A stretch of 6,293 nucleotides of DNA, taken from positions 1-6,293 of the forward strand of contig JAPULD010000445.1 in NCBI GenBank assembly GCA_027295365.1. Reading direction: 5' to 3'. A program made the translations under genes and the position numbers. The notes under the pieces are model-generated. The model saw only the letters and a list, made by a program, of their open reading frames with translations, did not search any database and was not told the DNA's origin. Below, piece by piece: positions 1-6,240 of this stretch (position 1 is the first letter of the stretch; the number at the start of each line of letters is the position of its first letter). The stretch comes from Planctomycetota bacterium. Its GTDB lineage: Bacteria > Planctomycetota > Phycisphaerae > Phycisphaerales > SM1A02.

Positions 1-24
1 AGACTTTGTCTTCGTATCTGGCAT
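1..24 (-). CDS. Start of a further minus-strand gene (partial, runs off the left edge)
   Basis: An ATG at 24-22 opens a frame reading MPDTKTKS to the window edge. It is preceded by AAGGAG (32-37) with a 7-nt spacer, which is a strong ribosome binding site and the main reason for calling a gene from only eight codons. It follows the small membrane gene by 112 bp in the same direction, so it could be the next gene of the flagellar cluster. In several bacteria a flagellar sigma factor (FliA/WhiG type) follows flhG; that identity is a guess from gene order, since eight residues cannot identify a product. Confidence 0.5.
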
Positions 25-31
25 CGGTCGA

Positions 32-37
32 CTCCTT
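32..37 (-). promoter_or_regulatory. Ribosome binding site for the edge gene
   Basis: AAGGAG read on the minus strand, 7 nt before the ATG at 24. It is close to the anti-SD complement and decides the start of the partial gene at the left edge. Confidence 0.55.
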
Positions 38-136
38 GACCTTCAGGCGCTCCTGGCCATTTGTGCCCGCACGCCATCCTTGGCGGTGTGGAATTCACAA
101 TATAACACCAAAATTACATGCCGCACAAATCTTTTT

Positions 137-481
137 TCAAACGACAAGGATTTCTTCTTCATCATCCGAGTCTTGACTTGATTCCAGGTTCACTTCGACG
201 GGATATTCCTCAAGCGAATCAATCGCCGGATTGGCTTGTTTGTGCGCCTTGATGTGATCGTCGATGATGCGTTGGCACAAAAGACCAACGATCCAACCGA
301 TCGGATAACACACGACCATGGCGAATATTGCGCGGGTCAGAATGATCGTCGCGGGATTTTCACTGGCCAGCCCCGTCACCAGGGCAATCCCGAACGCCGC
401 AAGACCAAAGCACCCCGCGATAACACGCGAAATGCATGTGGTAAAATGGTTTACATCATGTGATTCAACGTCGGGGGGCAC
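137..481 (-). CDS. Small two-helix membrane protein of unknown function, next to flhG
   Basis: I do not recognise this 114-residue protein as a named family. It shows two hydrophobic segments, about residues 17-39 (from SRVIAGCFGLAAF) and 46-69 (to GWIVGLLCQ), joined by a short loop (SENPAT). The tail of about 45 residues is charged and ends in an acidic cluster (DSDDEEE) before ILVV. This suggests a helical hairpin in the inner membrane with both ends in the cytoplasm. There is no signal peptide cleavage site that I can see. The start is chosen at GTG 481: GGAG at 490-493 lies 8 nt upstream of it, but only 2 nt from the alternative GTG at 487, which would add two residues. It lies 59 bp after flhG on the same strand, so a flagellar role (assembly or motor accessory) is possible but is inferred from position only. 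A promoter candidate at 517-544 might give it separate transcription. Confidence 0.75.
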   Translation of the reverse strand: MPPDVESHDVNHFTTCISRVIAGCFGLAAFGIALVTGLASENPATIILTRAIFAMVVCYPIGWIVGLLCQRIIDDHIKAHKQANPAIDSLEEYPVEVNLESSQDSDDEEEILVV

Positions 482-489
482 TGACACGA

Positions 490-493
490 CTCC
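490..493 (-). promoter_or_regulatory. Ribosome binding site deciding the start of the small membrane gene
   Basis: GGAG on the minus strand. It lies 8 nt before GTG 481 and 2 nt before GTG 487, so it favours the downstream start. Confidence 0.5.
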
Positions 494-516
494 ATTCGTG
501 ATGCGTACTCAAGGTA

Positions 517-544
517 ATTTTACGTGAAGCGAATCGCTTCTCAA
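517..544 (-). promoter_or_regulatory. Candidate sigma-70-type promoter with a palindrome in the spacer
   Basis: On the minus strand TTGAGA (539-544) is followed after 16 bp by TAAAAT (517-522). Each hexamer matches five of six consensus bases. The -35 overlaps the last codons and stop of flhG, and initiation would fall about 30 nt before the small membrane gene. The 15-bp palindrome GAAGCGATTCGCTTC (526-540) fills most of the spacer and overlaps the -35, the position of a repressor operator. It could equally be an RNA hairpin after flhG (6-bp stem, 3-nt loop), but there is no U-run, so it is not a classical terminator. No experimental support; a match by eye. Confidence 0.35.
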
Positions 545-1584
545 GTCGCTTCCCGGCTGAGGCCAAACATTGTCGCCAGTCGAGAAAAGAACCCGGCATC
601 GGCAATTTTTGCGCGAGTCTCCACGCCGGCAAGGCGTTGCGCAATACGATCGACGGCTTTGGTCGCGGGGCAGTCAGGGGAATACAACGCAAAGGGCACA
701 CGCATCCGCACTGCCTCGGGGACATGCGGATCAAGACGAATCGCACCGCCCCATTCCGGGGCCTGACGCAAAAATGTGCGACACACCCGGGCAATGCGAT
801 CAAAGACTTCCTTGCCTTCCTGCTCCGATTGCACCATGTTGACCACGATTTCAAGTTTCAGCTCGGGCAGATGCCTCAACAACGTCTTGACCATGCCATA
901 GGCATCGGTGATCGCCGGCGGCTCGGGCGTCGTCGTCACGAGCACGATGTTGGCCGCCCCGGCGAAGCTGAGGACGTTGGGATTGAGCCCCGCCCCGGTA
1001 TCGATGATGATGAAGTCGGCCACGCGATCGATGACTGACAATTGCTTGAGCAACGTATGCCTTCGCCCCGGATCGAGGTTGGCAAGCCGGGCCACGCCAG
1101 ATCCACCCGGGATCAGACGAAAACCTCCCGGGGCCAGCAGCGCGACATCGGGCAATTCACACTTCCCGTCCACAACATGTTCAAGCGTGCGTTTGGGGGT
1201 GATGTTGCACAGGACATCAATGTTGGCCAAACCGAGATCCGCATCGAGCAAACAGACCTTCTTGCCCATGCGGCTGAGCAGGACCGCGAGGTTCACCGCG
1301 AGATTGCTCTTGCCGACCCCGCCTTTCCCCGAGCAGACGGCAATCGCCTTCGCCAGGCGAATCGGCTTGGGTGGAACGACCCGGGGATTCCGGGGGTCCA
1401 GGGGGCTCCGGAGATTCCGGGGGTTCCTGGGGTTCACTGGAGACCGGGGCTTCATCGGAACGGCCTGATCGGCGAGCGGGCTATAGCTGACGATACCCGT
1501 CGGCACGCTCTGGGGCACCGTCATGGGCGGGGCCCCACCGCTCATCTCCTTGACGAGTCCTCGAAGTTGTGACGCCTGATCCAT
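541..1584 (-). CDS. flhG: FlhG (YlxH/FleN), MinD-type ATPase controlling flagellar number
   Basis: MinD/ParA-family ATPase that partners FlhF and limits or positions flagella at the inner membrane. Residues (numbered from GTG 1587): the N-terminal DQASQLR (3-9) fits the DQAxxLR element by which FlhG stimulates the FlhF GTPase. The deviant Walker A is SGKGGVGKS (86-94), with signature Lys88 and P-loop Lys93. Next come DADLGLANIDVL (115-126), the switch II strand IIIDTGAGL (193-201), and NMVQSEQEG (250-258), all typical of the family. The C-terminal FFSRLATMFGL (333-343) looks like the amphipathic membrane-targeting helix. At 347-348 residues it is somewhat longer than usual because of a linker (about 18-78) holding an x-Pro-Arg triplet repeat. 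The start is ATG 1584, in a TGATG overlap with the flhF stop; GTG 1587 directly before it is equally possible. Either implies coupling to flhF. Confidence 0.93.
   Translation of the reverse strand: MDQASQLRGLVKEMSGGAPPMTVPQSVPTGIVSYSPLADQAVPMKPRSPVNPRNPRNLRSPLDPRNPRVVPPKPIRLAKAIAVCSGKGGVGKSNLAVNLAVLLSRMGKKVCLLDADLGLANIDVLCNITPKRTLEHVVDGKCELPDVALLAPGGFRLIPGGSGVARLANLDPGRRHTLLKQLSVIDRVADFIIIDTGAGLNPNVLSFAGAANIVLVTTTPEPPAITDAYGMVKTLLRHLPELKLEIVVNMVQSEQEGKEVFDRIARVCRTFLRQAPEWGGAIRLDPHVPEAVRMRVPFALYSPDCPATKAVDRIAQRLAGVETRAKIADAGFFSRLATMFGLSREAT
1381..1452 (-). repeat. Eight 9-bp units inside flhG encoding x-Pro-Arg triplets
   Basis: On the minus strand the reading frame runs through eight consecutive 9-bp units of the form NNN-CCC-CGG. 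They encode KPR, SPV, NPR, NPR, NLR, SPL, DPR, NPR (FlhG residues 46-69). The units are imperfect but the periodicity is clear at DNA level. They lie in the linker between the FlhF-activating N-terminal helix and the ATPase domain, so the repeat probably gives an extended, basic, flexible tether. It keeps the frame and does not look disruptive. Confidence 0.8.
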
Positions 1585-3158
1585 CACGAAGCCAACTTTC
1601 CTTCAATCACGAGGCTCGCGAGGCGATCCGACTCACCCGCTTCGATGTGATCGGGCACTTCCTGTCCCGTGGTGACGAAGCTCAACGACTTGCCGACCTG
1701 ACTCAACACGTTGACGAGGACGCCGAAACTCACGGCTTCATCAAGCTTGGTGAGCACAACCTTGTCCACGCCCACGACGGAAAACGCCTCGGCCTCATGG
1801 AGCATGACCTTTTCGCTGGTGGTGCTTGAGAGCACCAAGTGCACTTCATGGGGGTCCGCCATGTGGATAAATTGTTTCAGCTCATCCAGTCGCCCCTTGT
1901 CGTTCTGGCTGCGCCCCGCGGTGTCGATGAGGATCACATCGCAGTCGCGCAGTGCATGAACCGCCTGTTCCATCTCCGCCGGCGTGAGCACGACCTTGAG
2001 GGGCAAGCCGATGATGTTCGCGTACGTGCGCAGTTGATCGACCGCGGCGATTCGATATGTATCCGCGGTGATCAGTCCCACGTGCTTCTTCTGATGCAAC
2101 TTGAACGTCGCGGCGATCTTCGCCAGCGTCGTGGTCTTCCCGACGCCCGTAGGGCCGATCAGCGCAATCGTGAGGGGACGGCCATCCTGTTTGCGGGGCA
2201 CCATCGTCTCATTGGTGGTGGGAATCAGTTCCGCCAGATGACGCATGACGGCCACGCGGACCGATTTATCGTCTTTCATCTGCTCGCTGGTCAATTCATC
2301 TCGCACCTGATTGATGATCGAGTCCGCCAGATCCTCGGACAACTCCTGCCCCAGAAGTTTGAGATACATATCAAAGAGCTGCTGAGGCATGGAAGGCTGA
2401 AAACGCCCGCTCGAGGTGGTGACCTGCCGCTGCAAGACCTGGCCCACGAGATCCTTGATCGCCCCCAGCTCCGACTGCATGATCGCGATGTTCTCTGATC
2501 CGCCCGTCGGTTTGCCGATGGCCGCATCCAGAGCCGCGGCTTGCGACCCGGAATTGGGCGAATCGCCTTGATTCGATTCATTTTGATCCGTGGATTGAAG
2601 AATGAAACGCTGAGGTTTGCCCAAGGCGTTGATTGATTCGGGTTTGATTTCCACCAATGGCTCGGACCGAGGCGGGGCGATCGGCTGAGGGGTCAAAGAT
2701 TGTGGGGCCAAGGCTGGAGGGGCAAGAACTTCGGGTTCCGGGACTGGTGCCGCAGCAGGCTTTGGCAGAACCAAATCAATGGCTTCCTCATCTGTCGCCT
2801 CGAAGCCTTTATCTCTGTGCCGCATCTGGGCCATGGCGAGAGCGAGCTGTTTTGTTCGCTCGCGCTGATCCTTGATGCCCTTGCCATTGGTCTGGATTTT
2901 CTGCTGGGCGGCGTAGGCGCGTTGCGCCGCCGGCCTTCGCACATCGCTCTTCTTGTTCGAAGAAGAAGACAATGACGCATCCGAACCGCTCGGAGCGGGG
3001 GTGGCGGTCACTTCAATGATGACTTTGCATCCAATTCCCAAGACCCCCCCTCGCTTGAAGGTGCGGGTGTTGAGAATGACTGCATCGTGGCCGATCTGCT
3101 GCTTCACCGCAGCAAGAGCTTCGGCCATTGAATACGCTCGAAAGGTCTTCAATTCCAC
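1584..3158 (-). CDS. flhF: FlhF, SRP-type GTPase for flagellar placement
   Basis: Third SRP GTPase (with Ffh and FtsY), recruited to the membrane to mark the flagellar assembly site; its GTPase is stimulated by FlhG. The 524 residues show: the N-terminal B domain (1 to about 52, MELKTFRAYSMAEALAAVKQQ, DAVILNTR); a long linker (about 55-220) with a Ser-rich patch and a Pro/Ala-rich section (132-167); the helical N domain (about 225-325); and the G domain. G-domain motifs are GPTGVGKT (335-342, G1), DTYRIAAVDQLRTYA (366-380, insertion box), DTAGR (412-416, G3), TKLDEA (470-475, G4) and TTGQEVPDHIE (496-506, closing loop). All key residues are present. It starts at GTG 3158, with GGAGGG 6 nt upstream and no better start; the protein begins exactly where the family does. 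It lies 33 bp after flhA, and its TGA overlaps the flhG start. Confidence 0.95.
   Translation of the reverse strand: MELKTFRAYSMAEALAAVKQQIGHDAVILNTRTFKRGGVLGIGCKVIIEVTATPAPSGSDASLSSSSNKKSDVRRPAAQRAYAAQQKIQTNGKGIKDQRERTKQLALAMAQMRHRDKGFEATDEEAIDLVLPKPAAAPVPEPEVLAPPALAPQSLTPQPIAPPRSEPLVEIKPESINALGKPQRFILQSTDQNESNQGDSPNSGSQAAALDAAIGKPTGGSENIAIMQSELGAIKDLVGQVLQRQVTTSSGRFQPSMPQQLFDMYLKLLGQELSEDLADSIINQVRDELTSEQMKDDKSVRVAVMRHLAELIPTTNETMVPRKQDGRPLTIALIGPTGVGKTTTLAKIAATFKLHQKKHVGLITADTYRIAAVDQLRTYANIIGLPLKVVLTPAEMEQAVHALRDCDVILIDTAGRSQNDKGRLDELKQFIHMADPHEVHLVLSSTTSEKVMLHEAEAFSVVGVDKVVLTKLDEAVSFGVLVNVLSQVGKSLSFVTTGQEVPDHIEAGESDRLASLVIEGKLAS
2658..2765 (-). other. Proline/alanine-rich linker of FlhF
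   Basis: FlhF residues 132-167 are dominated by Pro, Ala, Leu and Glu with AP/PxP spacing (for example LAPPALAPQSLTPQP). It is low-complexity and probably unstructured, joining the B domain to the NG domain. Such linkers vary in length between species. Confidence 0.6.
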
Positions 3159-3164
3159 AAGTTG

Positions 3165-3170
3165 CCCTCC
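3165..3170 (-). promoter_or_regulatory. Ribosome binding site of flhF
   Basis: GGAGGG on the minus strand, 6 nt before the GTG at 3158. It is the strongest SD match nearby and supports a GTG start. The ATG that overlaps it opens a frame of only seven codons. Confidence 0.65.
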
Positions 3171-3185
3171 ATGGCAGTGTGAAGA

Positions 3186-3207
3186 GACTCCTTATATAGC
3201 AGGAGTC
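3186..3207 (-). repeat. Perfect 7-bp stem-loop straddling the flhA stop codon
   Basis: GACTCCT and AGGAGTC form a perfect inverted repeat around an 8-nt AT-rich loop. The flhA stop codon (3192-3194) lies at the junction of loop and 3' arm. There is no U-run after it, so it is unlikely to be an intrinsic terminator. It may affect mRNA processing or the relative expression of flhA and flhF. That the repeat exists is certain; its role is inferred. Confidence 0.45.
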
Positions 3208-5369
3208 GGCAATGTTTGCCTCACCGCCCCATGAACGGGGACATTTTCTTCTTGCTCGAGTTGGACAAGACCATGTGATTCGACTTCGAGATCACGGACA
3301 ATTTCGTTGTACGACAAAACCACGGTATTGGGCACGTGATTTTCGAGGATCTGATGTACCTGGGCGCGAACGCTGGGCGAGGTGAGCACGATGAGCTGAT
3401 GCCCCTGTCCCACTAAGGATTCCGCGGTTTTCGTCACCGCCCTTGCGATGCGATTTGCCACATGAGGAGGGATCGACATGCTCGTCCCGGATGGCCCTCG
3501 CTCGATGAAACCATTGATGACATCTTCGACGACCGGGTCGAGGGTCACGCAATGCAGTCGCGATTTCCCCAATTCGTCCGATTCCGCGTAAATACTTGAT
3601 ATCGTTCGTCTTAGAGAATTTCTGACATATTCGATCAAAACATCGATGTCTTTTGTATGCGTGGCCCAATCGCTGAGTGTTTCCACGATCGTTTCCAGAT
3701 CCCGCACCGGGATTCGTTCACGGAGAAGATGCTGAAGTACTTTCTGCAGTTCGTTGACCTTGATCATGCCCGGGATGGCTTCTTCCACGAGCTTGGGCGA
3801 CGTCTTGCGGAGCTGTTCCAACAGGTGGTTGACTTCTTCTCGCGAGAGCAGTTCGTCAGCATGCCGCTTGATCAACTCGGTCAGGTGCGTGGCGAGGACG
3901 CTGGTGGCATCGACCACGGTGTAATTGCTCGTCTCCGCCTTCTGCTTGAGTTCCTTGTCGATCCAGATCGCCTCCAGATCGAACGCCGGCTCACGACCCG
4001 CGATGCCATCGACCTTTTCCGTGGCGAGCCCTGAGTCCATGGCCATGAGCAGGTCGGGATACACGACGCCTTCGCCAATGATGGCGTTGCGAAGCTTGAT
4101 GCGATACATGTTCGCCTCGAGCTGCATGTTGTCGCGGATCCGGATGGGCGGCACTACGATGCCCAACTCCACGGCCACTTGCCTTCGAATCATCGCGATG
4201 CGATCGAGCAGATCCCCACCTCGGGATGTATCCACCATGGCGATGAGTCCATAGCCGATCTCGATCTCCATGGTGTCCACGCTCAGCAGGTCTTCCACCG
4301 GCTGTTCGCTTCGAGGCTTCTGGGCGGCTTCGGCTCGAGCCTCGGCCTCGACGTTCGCCTTCTCGTTCTGTTTGACCTTTCTCATGGACCAGGCGACCGC
4401 CCCCACGATGAAGGCCGATCCGAACAGGGGAATGGAAGGCAAAGGCGTGAACGCGAGCACGCAGAGGAATCCGGAGATGAGATAGAGGGCGACAGGTTGC
4501 GAGGAGAGTTGTCTGGGGATTTCCTCGCCGATCGTCGTCTTGTCGTTGGTTCGGGCCACGATGAGGCCTGCCGCGATGGCGATGATGAACGAGGGGACCT
4601 GGCTGACAAGACCATCGCCGATCGTCAGACGTGTGAACACTTCCAGCGACTCGCCCATCGTCCAGCCCTTGACGAAGATGCCGGTGGCGAACCCGCCCAC
4701 GATGTTGACGATGGTGATGATGATGCCTGCGATGGCATCGCCCCGGACGAATTTGGAGGCACCGTCCATCGCCCCGTAGAAATCAGCCTCGCTGGTGATC
4801 GCTTCACGGCGGACTCGAGCCGTGGTCTCGTCGATGAGCCCGGCGGAGAGGTCCGCATCGATGGCCATCTGCTTGCCCGGCATCGCATCGAGGGTGAAGC
4901 GAGCCGCGACTTCACTCATCCGCGTCGCACCCTTGGTGATGACGACGAACTGCACCACCACCAGGATGATGAAGATGATCACGCCCACGATGACCGAGTC
5001 GCCGGCGACGAATCCCGCGAAGGCCTCGATGACATGCCCCGCCACCGCGGTCGCCTCGGCGGGCGTCGTGGCATCCGCGGACAGGATCAATCGCGTGGTG
5101 GCGACGTTGAGGACCAGTCTGAAGAGCGTGGTGGACAGCAAGAGTGCCGGGAACGCGCTGAATTCCAGCGGACTCTTCATGTAGATGGTCGTGAGCAGGA
5201 TGATCGCGGCCAGGGAGATGTTCACCGACAACAGCACGTCCATCACCGGGGTGGGCAAGGGCACCACCAGCACCATGATCAACGACAGGAACGTCAGAGG
5301 CACCAGCAAGTGCAGGTGCTTCGCGACAAAGACGAAGGGCAAGGGGACGTTGGCGTTGGTCTTGGCCAT
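3192..5369 (-). CDS. flhA: FlhA, flagellar type III export gate protein
   Basis: Large inner-membrane protein of the flagellar export gate. Its membrane part helps use the proton motive force, and its cytoplasmic domain forms a ring that docks chaperone-substrate complexes. In this 725-residue protein the membrane half (about 20-325) includes the FHIPEP signature RLVLNVATTRLIL (84-96). The conserved cytoplasmic loop runs from KGATRMSEVAARF (146-158) through DAMPGKQMAIDADL (161-174) to EADFYGAMDGASKFVRGD (194-211). After a charged linker (about 329-360) comes the C-terminal domain with IRDNMQLEANMYRIKL (411-426), VVDATSVLATHL (485-496), LDPVVED (610-616), PPHVANRIA (634-642) and LSYNEI (685-690). 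Length is slightly above the usual 690-700 or so. The start is ATG 5369; TTG 5372 directly before it is an alternative adding one residue. G-rich SD-like sequence (AGAGGGGGG) lies about 7-15 nt upstream. It follows flhB by 46 bp. Confidence 0.97.
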   Translation of the reverse strand: MAKTNANVPLPFVFVAKHLHLLVPLTFLSLIMVLVVPLPTPVMDVLLSVNISLAAIILLTTIYMKSPLEFSAFPALLLSTTLFRLVLNVATTRLILSADATTPAEATAVAGHVIEAFAGFVAGDSVIVGVIIFIILVVVQFVVITKGATRMSEVAARFTLDAMPGKQMAIDADLSAGLIDETTARVRREAITSEADFYGAMDGASKFVRGDAIAGIIITIVNIVGGFATGIFVKGWTMGESLEVFTRLTIGDGLVSQVPSFIIAIAAGLIVARTNDKTTIGEEIPRQLSSQPVALYLISGFLCVLAFTPLPSIPLFGSAFIVGAVAWSMRKVKQNEKANVEAEARAEAAQKPRSEQPVEDLLSVDTMEIEIGYGLIAMVDTSRGGDLLDRIAMIRRQVAVELGIVVPPIRIRDNMQLEANMYRIKLRNAIIGEGVVYPDLLMAMDSGLATEKVDGIAGREPAFDLEAIWIDKELKQKAETSNYTVVDATSVLATHLTELIKRHADELLSREEVNHLLEQLRKTSPKLVEEAIPGMIKVNELQKVLQHLLRERIPVRDLETIVETLSDWATHTKDIDVLIEYVRNSLRRTISSIYAESDELGKSRLHCVTLDPVVEDVINGFIERGPSGTSMSIPPHVANRIARAVTKTAESLVGQGHQLIVLTSPSVRAQVHQILENHVPNTVVLSYNEIVRDLEVESHGLVQLEQEENVPVHGAVRQTLPTPAI

Positions 5370-5415
5370 CAACCTCGCCCCCCTCTAGTCTTCAGGATTG
5401 TCGCATCACGTCGAT

Positions 5416-6240
5416 TCATCCCGCCATTCTCCCGCTCAGGCGATAGACATACGCGAGAATCTCGGCGACGGCCTTGTAGTACTCAGGCGGCACTTCCTGG
5501 CCCACCTTGACGTTGCGATACATCGCCCGGGCCAGCGGCTTGCGCTCCACGATCGGAATCTTGTGCTGTATCGCGATCTGCCTGATCCGCAAGGCGAGAT
5601 GATCGGCCCCCTTGGCGACGACCTTCGGCGCATGCATCTCGCCATGGTCGTACTGGATCGCGATGGAAATATGCTCGGGGTTGGTGACGATCACGTCGGC
5701 CTTCGGCACGGCCGTGGAGATTCGCTGCATCGCGATCTGCTGTTGTATGCGCATGCGTCGCCGCTTCACGTCCGGATCGCCCTCGGTCTGCTTCATCTCG
5801 TCCTTGACCTGCTGCTTGGTCATCTTCATGTCCTTGCGATGTTTCCACCGTTGGAACAAGAGGTCGAGCACTCCCAAGCTCAGCAACACTGCCAATACCT
5901 TCAGCGCGACGTCGAACATCATTTTTCCGACGAGGGCAAATCCCGCGAGAGGTTCCAGGTAGGGCAAGACGATGATTTGTTCGTGGTATTGGGTGAAAGA
6001 GAGAGAGACCACGATCACCACGATCACGACTTTTCCGAAATCGAGGCTGACCTTGACGAGTCCCGCCACGCCATAGATGCGCTGGAACCCCTTGATCGGG
6101 TTGAGCTTTTCGATTTTCGGAGCGAGCGACTTGGGCGAGAAGAGAATGCCGATCTGGCTGACGTGGCTGAGAGCTAGCGTTGGGGCTGCGCAAATAGGTT
6201 CCTCATTGGAACTGGCTAGGGAGAAAATAAAAACACCCAC
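5416..6240 (-). CDS. flhB: FlhB, export switch protein, lacking its normal N-terminus
   Basis: Inner-membrane export protein whose cytoplasmic domain cleaves itself at an Asn-Pro bond and switches export from rod/hook to filament subunits. Similarity starts near LSHVSQIGILFSPKSLAPK (residues 24-42 of the GTG 6240 frame) and KLNPIKGFQRIYG (45-57). It continues through a membrane segment (about 68-83), another (about 110-129), the linker KMTKQQVKDEMKQTEGDP (139-156) and the C-terminal domain with PKADVIVTNPEHISIAIQYD (179-198), APKVVAKGAD (204-213) and AVAEILAYVYRL (257-268). The cleavage motif is NPEH (187-190) instead of the usual NPTH. About 110 N-terminal residues (cytoplasmic start, TM1, most of TM2) that E. 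coli-type FlhB has are missing. The frame stays open to 6293, but residues 1 to about 20 and everything upstream do not resemble FlhB. GTG 6240 is therefore a formal start only; the gene looks truncated or joined to unrelated sequence. Confidence 0.88.
   Translation of the reverse strand: MGVFIFSLASSNEEPICAAPTLALSHVSQIGILFSPKSLAPKIEKLNPIKGFQRIYGVAGLVKVSLDFGKVVIVVIVVSLSFTQYHEQIIVLPYLEPLAGFALVGKMMFDVALKVLAVLLSLGVLDLLFQRWKHRKDMKMTKQQVKDEMKQTEGDPDVKRRRMRIQQQIAMQRISTAVPKADVIVTNPEHISIAIQYDHGEMHAPKVVAKGADHLALRIRQIAIQHKIPIVERKPLARAMYRNVKVGQEVPPEYYKAVAEILAYVYRLSGRMAG

Noticed and set aside
99..128. TATATT (99-104) with TTGTGC (123-128) 18 bp upstream as a promoter for the edge gene
   Set aside because: The -10 is good but the -35 matches only three of six bases in an AT-rich gap; too weak to list as a feature.
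465..854. 129-codon minus-strand frame overlapping the 3' part of flhG in another frame
   Set aside because: It is Arg/Ser/Cys-rich, out of frame with a well-supported gene, and ends inside the small membrane gene.
908..1468. 186-codon plus-strand open frame opposite flhG
   Set aside because: Antisense to the Walker A and switch region of flhG, with no recognisable domain or SD.
1042..1572. Plus-strand frame with collagen-like text (GIPGVQGAPEIPGVPG)
   Set aside because: The Gly-x-Pro pattern is the reverse-strand reading of the 9-bp repeat in flhG. The true frame carries MinD-family motifs, so this is a shadow.
3576..3638. Short AT-rich, rare-codon patch inside flhA (AGA, ATA, CTA)
   Set aside because: The protein reads through with normal FlhA sequence, and no regulatory motif stands out; ordinary local variation.
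4179..5510. A 443-codon plus-strand open frame rich in His, Asp, Gly and Arg
   Set aside because: It is antisense to flhA, whose conserved motifs cover the region. The composition is what a GC-biased third position gives on the opposite strand; no domain is visible.
5483..6193. 236-codon minus-strand frame inside flhB
   Set aside because: Alternative-frame shadow with Arg/Gly/Gln-rich composition; FlhB motifs lie in the other frame.
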